Assembly (NCBI GenBank): GCA_011526095.1
Contig: WYBA01000211.1
Span: forward strand, 1 to 49,045
Direction of reading: 5' to 3'
Source: Myxococcales bacterium
GTDB lineage: Bacteria > Myxococcota_A > Polyangia > Haliangiales > Haliangiaceae
DNA length: 49,045 bases
A program made the translations under genes and the position numbers. The notes under the pieces are model-generated. The model did no database searches, was not told the DNA's origin, and worked only from the letters and a program-made list of their open reading frames with translations. Shown here piece after piece: positions 1 through 6,463 of the stretch (position 1 is its first letter; each line of letters opens with the position of its first letter).

Positions 1-349
1 GCGGCCGGCCTCGTCAGCGTGAGCGTGTGCGCCTCCGTCTCCCCGCTCATCCTCGACCAGGCCCGAGCGCCAGGCGCTGCTCCTACGAACAGCTCGTCCA
101 GGCTCGCGGGATCTCGAAGTCCGCTCGTCCTGGGCCTGGCCGAGCGCCAGCGCCCTTCGACGGGGCTCAGGGTGAGCGGGACAAGGCTGCTCGTCAGACC
201 GCGATCTCCGACGACGTCGGTGGGAAGCTCCTCCCAGGGTGAGCGGCACAGGGCTGTTCGCCAGACGGCCATTCCCGACGACGTCGGTGAGAGGCCGCGG
301 ACGAACGGACTCTTGCCTGCGTCGCTCACTGACCGGCATTGCGGCCTAG
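1..349. repeat. Intergenic region with two copies of a dispersed repeat (element A)
   Basis: I see no convincing gene here; the short open frames have no family features. The stretch holds two tandem copies, about 165-230 and 236-294, of a roughly 60-bp repeat that contains CCGACGACGTCGG. The same repeat recurs in opposite orientation at 20939-21004 and 23233-23298. A TTCGAC...GCTCAGGGTGAGCGG block lies at 155-179, and a short CTCCGTCTCC stretch lies near 32-41. Blocks of the TTCGACAGGCTCAGG type are a known style of dispersed bacterial intergenic repeat. The left end may continue beyond the window. Confidence 0.6.
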
Positions 350-586
350 CTATCGCTTGAGGACCATGTAGGCGAGCAGGCCGATCAGCGCGCCGGAGAT
401 CAGCACGTAGAGGAGGATCGCGGTGTCGTTCGGCTTGCCGGTGCGGCCGTTGAACCGCGTGTGGCACGACGGGCACTCGCAGTGGTTGATGATCTTGGCG
501 CCGATCATCCCGCCCCACCACGTGAAGCCCAGCGGCACCGGCGTGAACGTCTGGCGGCAGGTGGGGCACGCGAGCGGCGGGTTCAT
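350..586 (-). CDS. Zinc-ribbon protein with one C-terminal membrane segment
   Basis: This is a 78-residue protein. Two CxxC pairs (C7/C10 and C38/C41) would form a single zinc ribbon, and one hydrophobic helix (about residues 56-75, ILLYVLISGALIGLLAY) ends in Lys-Arg. The likely topology is a cytoplasmic metal-binding head on a membrane anchor. The ATG at 586 overlaps the stop of the upstream propeller lipoprotein by 4 nt, so it is the last gene of the eight-gene redox operon. No specific family was recognised. A role in assembly or regulation of the extracytoplasmic partners is only a guess from position. Confidence 0.75.
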   Translation of the reverse strand: MNPPLACPTCRQTFTPVPLGFTWWGGMIGAKIINHCECPSCHTRFNGRTGKPNDTAILLYVLISGALIGLLAYMVLKR

Positions 587-1638
587 GGCGGATCGAGCGT
601 ACGCGATGTGGACGCCGCCGCGCACGCGCGCCGCGCGACGACGCCGCGCCGCACCGTGGCGCCCGGGGCGAGGTAGTCGCCGCCGACGGCCCACAGCGTG
701 CCGTCGGCCGCGGCGTGCGCGCCGTGCAGGTCGGTCGCGACGAACGGGTCGAGCGTGTCGTCGGTCCACGCGCCGGTGGCGCGGTCGCGGCGCAGCCGCA
801 CGCCCTGGACGCCGACGACGAGCACCTCGCGCGCGCCGCACGCGACGCCGGTGGCCATCGCGAACGACGGCAGGTCGGGCAGGTCGAGCCACGCCGCGCC
901 GTCCCACTGCCAGACGTGGGTGCCGGCGACGGCGTAGACCTCGTTGGCGGTGCAGCCGTGGACCGTGAGCACGCTGGCGGCGGTGGGGAGCGCGTGGTCC
1001 TCGAACGCGCCGTCGCGCCACCGCCACACCGCGCCGGCCTCGCCGGTGAGCCACACGTCGCCGCCTTCGGGCGCGCCCCACACCTTGAACAGCGCGGCGC
1101 CGGCGGCGGGCAGCGCCACGGGGACCAGCGCGGCGCCGTCCCACCGCAGGACGATCGCGTCGTCGCCGGCGCCCGCGTCGTCGGGCGCGCCGGGACGCCC
1201 GCCGACGATCCACACGTCGTCAGCGCCGCCACCCGCATCGGGCATGGCGTGGCCCCACACGCCGTAGAGCGTGTGCGTCGTGCCGGAGGGCACGACGTCG
1301 AGCCCGGTGGCGTCGCCGCGCAGCACCAGCCCGCCCTCGCCGACGAGCCAGGTCGTCCCGGTCGGCGACGTCCACGCCCACCACAGCGCCTCGGGACGGT
1401 CGAGCTCGACGGGGACGAGCGCGCCGTCCTCGACGCGCACGGCGCGCGCGCCGCCGCCGCCGGGCCCGCCGCCGACCATCCACCTGCCGGTGTTGTCGAC
1501 GGCGAGCAGCGGGCCGCCGTCGTCGTCGAGCGCCAGCGCCCACGCCGCGTCGTCGACGCAGTCGCCGGCCGGCGGGTCCGGGTCCGGGCAGCCAGCGAGC
1601 AGCGAGGCGACCGCGACGGCCGCGACGCGCGCGATCAC
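583..1638 (-). CDS. Beta-propeller-like lipoprotein
   Basis: This is a 351-residue protein with a lipoprotein signal peptide ending in a lipobox (SLLAGC), so the mature protein is probably anchored in the cell envelope. Short repeated blades of the type DVWIVGG, DVWLTGEAG, EVYAVAGT and TLWAVGGDY, spaced 40-60 residues apart, indicate a beta-propeller. This repeat style is common in secreted myxobacterial proteins. The GTG start at 1638 is set by the 4-nt GTGA overlap with the upstream cytochrome gene, and the gene's own end overlaps the zinc-ribbon gene in the same way. No heme motif (CxxCH) is present. It is probably a structural or binding partner of the redox proteins; its ligand cannot be read from sequence. 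Confidence 0.8.
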   Translation of the reverse strand: MIARVAAVAVASLLAGCPDPDPPAGDCVDDAAWALALDDDGGPLLAVDNTGRWMVGGGPGGGGARAVRVEDGALVPVELDRPEALWWAWTSPTGTTWLVGEGGLVLRGDATGLDVVPSGTTHTLYGVWGHAMPDAGGGADDVWIVGGRPGAPDDAGAGDDAIVLRWDGAALVPVALPAAGAALFKVWGAPEGGDVWLTGEAGAVWRWRDGAFEDHALPTAASVLTVHGCTANEVYAVAGTHVWQWDGAAWLDLPDLPSFAMATGVACGAREVLVVGVQGVRLRRDRATGAWTDDTLDPFVATDLHGAHAAADGTLWAVGGDYLAPGATVRRGVVARRACAAASTSRTLDPP

Positions 1639-4130
1639 AGCGTCTCCAGGAACGCGATCAGGTCGTCCAGCTCCGCCGGCGTGAGGTGCGAGGTGCCGCC
1701 GTGAGTGTCGGGCATGCCGAACCGCTCGTTGAAGCCAGGCTCGTCGGCACCGAGCGCGGGGTGCCCCGGCGGCACGAGCGCGCCGCGCAGCGTGCGCGCC
1801 CGGCCGTCGTGGAAGAACCGCGGCGCGCGATCCCACAGGCCGCGGAGCTGCGGGATGCCGAAGTGGATGCCCTCGGGGCCCTGCTCGGTCGGGCCGAGGC
1901 CATCGAGCGAGAACGTGCCGCGGAAGCCCTCGGTGACGAGGTCGCACACCTCGCCGGCGGGGTTCAGCGACGGCGTGATCACCGGCGGCAGGCGCACCGG
2001 GATCCCCGACGGGCTGAACGGCGGCGCGAACGCGACGGTGGTGATCGGCAGCGGGTGGCAGGTGGCACACCCGACCTCGGGGCGCTCGTAGAGCGAGCGG
2101 CCGCGCGCGGCGGCGGCGAGGTCGAGCGCGCGGTTGGGGTTCGGCGGCAGGCGAGGCGACGCGAGCAGGAACAGCCCGATCGCGCGGGTGACGCCGTCGA
2201 AGTCGAGCGCGATCGGCTCGTCGGTGCCGGCGAGCCGCAGGCTGTCGCCGAAGGTCGTCCGGCGGCCGGACAGCTGCTCGGCGCCGGCGAGCAGCGCGCG
2301 GTTGCGGGTCGCGTGTGGCGAGCCGTAGGGGCGCGCGGCGCACTCCGGCGGCGGCGTGGCCTCGCAGTCGAGGACGTGATCGCAGCCGGCGAGGTCGGGG
2401 TCGGCGAGGCACGCGTTGACCGTCGGGTAGCCGGCCCACACCAGCGGGTCGAGCGCCTCGCAGCAGAAGTTCTCCTTGCGGTTGAACTCGTTGAGCACCG
2501 GGAAGAAGTTGTTGTGGTCCATCGCGGCCTCGAGGAACCACGGCCGCGTGTCGAACGCGCCGCGGTAGGCCTGGACCTGGCGCGAGCCCCACAGCCGGTC
2601 GCGCTGCAGCGGCATCGCGACGACGCGGTCGAGGTTGCCGCCGTCGCGGTGGCAGTGGACGCACGACTGATCGCCGTCGACGGTGAGCGGCGCGGTGACG
2701 TTGTTGAACAGCTCGCCGAGCTCGACGTCGGTCGCCGGGAACTCGCCGCCGGCGACGTCGCCGACGACGATCCGATCGCGCGACGTGGCCGCGGCGTCGG
2801 TCGGCGGCGGCGCCGCGGTGTCGAGCACGGTGACGTCCTCTCCGAGGCGGCCGACGACGTAGGCGACCGCGCCGTCGGGCGACGCGACGACGTCGACCGG
2901 GGCGTGGCCGGTGGTGTAGAGCCGGTCGCCGTCGGGAGCGGACAGCGCGCCGGTCGCGAGGTCGAGGTCGAACCGTTGCGCCTGATCGGACGCGGACATG
3001 ACGACGAGCAGGCGCGCGGCGCCGGCCGCGGGCGCGCCCAGCGCGGCGAGCCGCGTCGGCAGCGCGCCGCGGACGATCCAGGTGTCGCGCGGCGGCAGCG
3101 CGGTCGCCGCCTCGGGCGGCCAAGTCTCCGGTGCGGCGATGAGCAGGCCGCGCTCGGGGGCGTCGGGATCGACGTCGCGGTAGTCGTGGCAGCACAGCGA
3201 GTCCGAGGTGACGCGCGCGGCGACCTCGAGCGTGGCGGCGTCGAGCACCTCGAGCTCGTTCTGCAGGTCCTGGAACATGACGTTGCCGGTGCCGTCGCCG
3301 GGCGTGCCATCGTCGTCGCCGTCGACGCCGTCGGCGTGCGGGAACCCCGTGCCGCGGCCGATCGTCGAGATCACCACCCAGCGATCGACGAGCGCGATCC
3401 CGCCGACCGGCGACGCGACGTCGACGCGCGCGAGGTGCGCCCCGTCGGGGGCGAGCACGTCGAGCGCCTCGCCCGCGACCGCGCCGACCCACACGCGGCC
3501 GTCGGCGCCGACCGCGAGCACGTCGGGGTTGGCCGCGACCGGCGTGCCCATCGGCTGCCACGGATCGAGCCCGTCGCGATCGTCGGTGACGACGGCGAAC
3601 GCGTCGGCGGTGACGTCGAGCTCGTAGGTGAGGACCGCGTCCTTCCACCGGCTGGCGAGGTAGAGGCGCGCGCCGTCGGGCGAGAACGCGAGCGCGCTGC
3701 CGTACCAGGGCGCCGGCGGCCGCGCGACGACCTCGTCGGTGGCCGTGTCGACGATCGAGATCCAGTTCGACAGCAGGTTCGCGACCGCGAGGTAGCGGCC
3801 GCCCGGGTGGAGCGCGAGCGCGACCGGCGCGCGACCGACGTCGATCCGGCGCCGCACCGCGCGCGCCTCGACGTCGACGACGGCGAGCTGGCTCGACGGC
3901 ACGTCCTCGTGGCCGGTGAGCGCGACGTAGAGCGCCGCGCCGTCGGCCGACAGCGCGGCGGCGCGCGGGCGATCGCGGTGCGGCTGCGCCGCCCACAGCG
4001 GATCGTCGGGCCCGAACGGGTTGGGCTCGGGATCGAGCGAGCGCGGCGCCCACGGGTCGGCCGGCTCGGGCTCCGGGCACGCGCCGAGGGCGAGCGTCGC
4101 GAGCGCGGCGAGCGCGCGCGGGGCGCTCAC
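1635..4130 (-). CDS. YVTN beta-propeller / di-heme cytochrome c peroxidase-like lipoprotein
   Basis: This is an 831-residue lipoprotein (signal ending LALGAC). The N-terminal ~440 residues hold YVTN/WD-like blades (for example LSADGAALYVALTG, FSPDGARLYLAS and SPDGAVAYVVG). The C-terminal ~350 residues are cytochrome-c-peroxidase/MauG-like, with two CxxCH heme sites (C490-H494 CVHCH; C688-H692 CATCH). The family's PQLRGLWDRAPRFFHDGRA block and the closing LTPAELDDLIAFLETL are present. Two extra Cys pairs (CCH and FCCEA) are unusual. The likely activity is electron transfer or peroxide/substrate oxidation in the periplasm or on the outer membrane. The GTG start at 4130 overlaps the preceding stop. 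It is embedded in the redox operon between two non-heme lipoproteins. Confidence 0.88.
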   Translation of the reverse strand: MSAPRALAALATLALGACPEPEPADPWAPRSLDPEPNPFGPDDPLWAAQPHRDRPRAAALSADGAALYVALTGHEDVPSSQLAVVDVEARAVRRRIDVGRAPVALALHPGGRYLAVANLLSNWISIVDTATDEVVARPPAPWYGSALAFSPDGARLYLASRWKDAVLTYELDVTADAFAVVTDDRDGLDPWQPMGTPVAANPDVLAVGADGRVWVGAVAGEALDVLAPDGAHLARVDVASPVGGIALVDRWVVISTIGRGTGFPHADGVDGDDDGTPGDGTGNVMFQDLQNELEVLDAATLEVAARVTSDSLCCHDYRDVDPDAPERGLLIAAPETWPPEAATALPPRDTWIVRGALPTRLAALGAPAAGAARLLVVMSASDQAQRFDLDLATGALSAPDGDRLYTTGHAPVDVVASPDGAVAYVVGRLGEDVTVLDTAAPPPTDAAATSRDRIVVGDVAGGEFPATDVELGELFNNVTAPLTVDGDQSCVHCHRDGGNLDRVVAMPLQRDRLWGSRQVQAYRGAFDTRPWFLEAAMDHNNFFPVLNEFNRKENFCCEALDPLVWAGYPTVNACLADPDLAGCDHVLDCEATPPPECAARPYGSPHATRNRALLAGAEQLSGRRTTFGDSLRLAGTDEPIALDFDGVTRAIGLFLLASPRLPPNPNRALDLAAAARGRSLYERPEVGCATCHPLPITTVAFAPPFSPSGIPVRLPPVITPSLNPAGEVCDLVTEGFRGTFSLDGLGPTEQGPEGIHFGIPQLRGLWDRAPRFFHDGRARTLRGALVPPGHPALGADEPGFNERFGMPDTHGGTSHLTPAELDDLIAFLETL

Positions 4131-4669
4131 GGCGCCGGCTCCTCGCAGATCGGCAGGCCATCGGGCCCCTCGACGCAGGTCGGGTCGTAGCGCAGCACCA
4201 CGGTGCCCGCGTCGGTGCAGTCGTCGGCGAGCGAGAGCTCGAGCGTGCACGCCTGATCGACCAGCGACGGCAGCGGGTCGTCGTTGAAGAACACCTGCAC
4301 GGCGCCGGTCACGTAGCCACCCTCGGCGGCGTCGGGCTCGAACACGAGCTGGCTGATCGGCTGCGCGCGCGGGCTCGCCCCGTCGAGCGCGATCCGCACG
4401 CTCGCCGGGACGTCGCCAGGGTCGACGTCGAGGCGCGCGCGCAGGTAGACGTAGCGAAACCCCTGGAACCCCTGCACCAGCTCGACGCCGTCGCCGGCCG
4501 CGGCGAGCGGGACGTAGTCGCCGCCGGGCGCGCGGAGCTCGGCGACGAGCCCGCCGCCGCAGTCGATCGGCGGCGGCGCGTCCGGCGCCTCGGGCGTCGA
4601 CGGGCAGCCGGCCAGCAGCGCGGCGAGCGCGGGGGCGGCGAGCGGCAGCGGCAAGGGCAGGCGTGGCAT
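4127..4669 (-). CDS. Small lipoprotein of unknown function (redox operon)
   Basis: This is a 180-residue protein with a Leu/Pro-rich signal peptide ending in a lipobox (ALLAGC). The mature part has about eight predicted beta-strands and a C-terminal cysteine cluster (QACTLE, DDCTDAG, PTCVEG, LPICEE), suggesting disulphides. I chose the ATG at 4669 because GAGG stands 5 nt upstream. An in-frame GTG at 4687 would instead give the GTGA overlap seen elsewhere in this operon. No family was recognised. Its place between the DUF3570 barrel and the di-heme protein suggests an envelope accessory subunit. Confidence 0.75.
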   Translation of the reverse strand: MPRLPLPLPLAAPALAALLAGCPSTPEAPDAPPPIDCGGGLVAELRAPGGDYVPLAAAGDGVELVQGFQGFRYVYLRARLDVDPGDVPASVRIALDGASPRAQPISQLVFEPDAAEGGYVTGAVQVFFNDDPLPSLVDQACTLELSLADDCTDAGTVVLRYDPTCVEGPDGLPICEEPAP

Positions 4670-4683
4670 GAGGTCCTCGCGGG

Positions 4684-5784
4684 TCACAGCGGCACGACGA
4701 CGCCGAGGCTGGAGATCGCGGCGCCGCGGCCGCGCTGGTAGAGGTCGGCGGGCCACGAGAACCGCGTCCACGCCAGCGACGCCTGGACGCGCGCCTCGCG
4801 CCACGGCGTGACCCACTCGGCGAGCCCGCCGACGGTGACGGTGCGCATCGCGCCGAGCGAGCGGTCGCGCGTGCGCCACGCCGGGGCGCCGGCGGCGCCG
4901 TCGTAGCTCGGCTGGTAGAACGTCGCCGAGTCCTGGACGTAGGCGCGGACCTCACCGCCGAGGACGACGGTGTCGTCGCGCAGCGCGGTCGCGCCGCGGG
5001 CCGAGACGGTCTGGCTGGTGATGCCCCAGGTGTCGCGACACAGCCGGTAGTCGGCGTGGACGAACCACGCCTCGCCGATCATGCGGCGGACGCGGCCGAG
5101 CACGGCGACCGAGGTGCGCGCCTCGGGCACGCGCTCGAGCAGCGCGTAGGCGGGCGCGCCGCCCATCAGGATCGGGACGTAGCGGTACGGGCTCGACAGC
5201 CAGCCGGTGGTGCGGTCGACGTCGATCGCGAGGTCGACGTAGCCGCGCGGGTCGACGATCTGCGTGAGCGTCGCGACGCCGCGGTGGCCGCGGCGCGGCT
5301 CGTCGAACCGCGGATCGCCGGCGCGCCCGACGGTGTCGAACGCCGCGGCGTAGGCGAGGCGCACCGTTGTGTTGCGGTCGCCGAGCTCGCCGAGCCAGCT
5401 CGCGCCGGCGCGGATCGCGAGGTAGTCGCGCTCGTGGGAGACGTTGGCCGAGACGCCGATCCAGTGGTCGTCAACGACGGCGACCCGGGCGGCGGCGGCG
5501 CCCTCGACCCGCTGCTCGTCGAACGCGTAGGGAGAGGCGCTCGAGGTGACGTCGATCGACGCCGCGGACACCGCGTCGATCGTCGTCGACAGCTCGACCA
5601 CCGCCTCGCGCCCCCACGTCACCGGCAGCACGGCGCCCGCGCTCGGGCTCCACACGGTGACGTGATCGTCGTCGGCGTAGAGCCGCACGCCGGCCGTGGT
5701 CGTGCGCTCGTCGGCGGGCTGCGCCGCCGCGCTCGCCGCGGTCGCGACGAGCACCAGGCCCACCACGGCGGCGCTCAGTTGCAC
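4684..5784 (-). CDS. DUF3570-type predicted outer-membrane beta-barrel protein
   Basis: This is a 366-residue protein with a cleavable Sec signal (ends TAASAAAQ) and a body of alternating amphipathic strands ending in a hydrophobic strand (SSLGVVVPL), as expected of an outer-membrane beta-barrel. The YADDDHVTVWSP region and its pairing with a DUF4266 gene match the DUF3570 family. DUF3570 and DUF4266 genes are typically neighbours in loci linked to extracytoplasmic redox. The GTG at 5784 is preferred over the GTG at 5790 because GGAGG lies exactly 6 nt upstream. That ribosome site is encoded inside the glycine-rich tail of the DUF4266 gene. The barrel may let substrates or protein partners reach the outer membrane; this is inference. 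Confidence 0.8.
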   Translation of the reverse strand: MQLSAAVVGLVLVATAASAAAQPADERTTTAGVRLYADDDHVTVWSPSAGAVLPVTWGREAVVELSTTIDAVSAASIDVTSSASPYAFDEQRVEGAAAARVAVVDDHWIGVSANVSHERDYLAIRAGASWLGELGDRNTTVRLAYAAAFDTVGRAGDPRFDEPRRGHRGVATLTQIVDPRGYVDLAIDVDRTTGWLSSPYRYVPILMGGAPAYALLERVPEARTSVAVLGRVRRMIGEAWFVHADYRLCRDTWGITSQTVSARGATALRDDTVVLGGEVRAYVQDSATFYQPSYDGAAGAPAWRTRDRSLGAMRTVTVGGLAEWVTPWREARVQASLAWTRFSWPADLYQRGRGAAISSLGVVVPL

Positions 5785-5993
5785 CCGCACCCTCCGCCGC
5801 CGGCGTCGACCGCGCCCTCGGTGCCCTCGCGGATCTGGAACACGTGCTGGTGGGCGGTGTGGGCCGTCGGCCACGCCGGGTGGGCGAGCGCGCGGTGGGC
5901 GAGCGCGCCGCGCTGGTACGGACGGACGCGGGCGCAGCCGGCGACAGCGAGCAGCGCGAGCAGCGCGAGCGCGAGGCAGGCGCGGTGGGTCAT
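5775..5993 (-). CDS. DUF4266-type small lipoprotein with GGGGCGCN tail
   Basis: This is a 72-residue protein with a signal peptide ending in a lipobox (LLAVAGC), then a short conserved segment (ARVRPYQRGALAHRAL) and the C-terminal GGGGCGCN that marks DUF4266 proteins. The two tail cysteines could bind metal, form a disulphide or be modified; the sequence does not say which. The ATG at 5993 overlaps the upstream stop by 4 nt, and the 3' end overlaps the DUF3570 start. The pairing DUF4266-DUF3570 is a known arrangement. Here it sits in the middle of a multiheme lipoprotein operon. Confidence 0.85.
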   Translation of the reverse strand: MTHRACLALALLALLAVAGCARVRPYQRGALAHRALAHPAWPTAHTAHQHVFQIREGTEGAVDAGGGGCGCN

Positions 5994-6463
5994 GGCTCCT
6001 CCGGGGACATCACGGTGGCGAGGAACGCGCGCAGCGCCTGGTAGTCGCGCTCGTCGCGCCCCGCGAACTGCGCGCCGCCGGCGTGCCCGGCGCCGCCCGC
6101 GGCGAGCGCGAGCGGCTTGCGCAGCACCAGGCAGTCGTCGAGCTCCTCCGACGACAGGCCGTGGCCGAAGGCGGCGACGGCGCGGGCGTTGGCGACGACC
6201 TCGGCGGCGGTCAGCGGCTCGTCGAGGAACGTGCGCGCCGGGTCGGCGCGGCGGCGGCCGGGGCTGTACAGCGCGAGCGGGCGATCCGCGTGGCCGTGGC
6301 ACGTCTGATCGGCGCACCGCGCGTCGAGCACCGGCTGCGCCGCGGCGACGAACACGCCGAGGTCGCCCTCGGCCAGCGGCGCCGGCGGCGGCTCGTCGAC
6401 GACGCACGCGGCGAGCGCGACCGCGGCCGCGATCCCGGAGACGAGCGCGCGCGGGGTGATCAC
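5990..6463 (-). CDS. Small cytochrome-like lipoprotein with a CX4CH heme motif
   Basis: This is a 157-residue lipoprotein (lipobox ALAAC, C20). A single CX4CH motif (C50-ADQT-C55-H56) follows VQPVLDARC-like sequence (AAQPVLDARC), which resembles the heme segment of planctomycete-type and hydrazine-synthase-like cytochromes. The canonical CxxCH is absent. Downstream, the LRKPLALAAGGAGHAGG block also occurs in the large upstream protein (LLRKPLALAEGGVPHAGG), so the two are partly homologous and this protein looks like a stand-alone copy of one of its cytochrome domains. The GTG at 6463 overlaps the preceding stop by 4 nt. It is probably an envelope electron carrier for the 993-residue protein. 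Confidence 0.8.
   Translation of the reverse strand: MITPRALVSGIAAAVALAACVVDEPPPAPLAEGDLGVFVAAAQPVLDARCADQTCHGHADRPLALYSPGRRRADPARTFLDEPLTAAEVVANARAVAAFGHGLSSEELDDCLVLRKPLALAAGGAGHAGGAQFAGRDERDYQALRAFLATVMSPEEP

Noticed and set aside
19..360. Short plus-strand open frames in the first 360 bp
   Set aside because: They are made of the dispersed repeat sequence and have no ribosome site or family features.
583..4955. Very long minus-strand open frames (1192 and 1106 residues) at the left end taken whole
   Set aside because: Only their downstream parts match real genes. The upstream parts are out-of-frame shadows, so the starts were placed at the GTGA overlaps.
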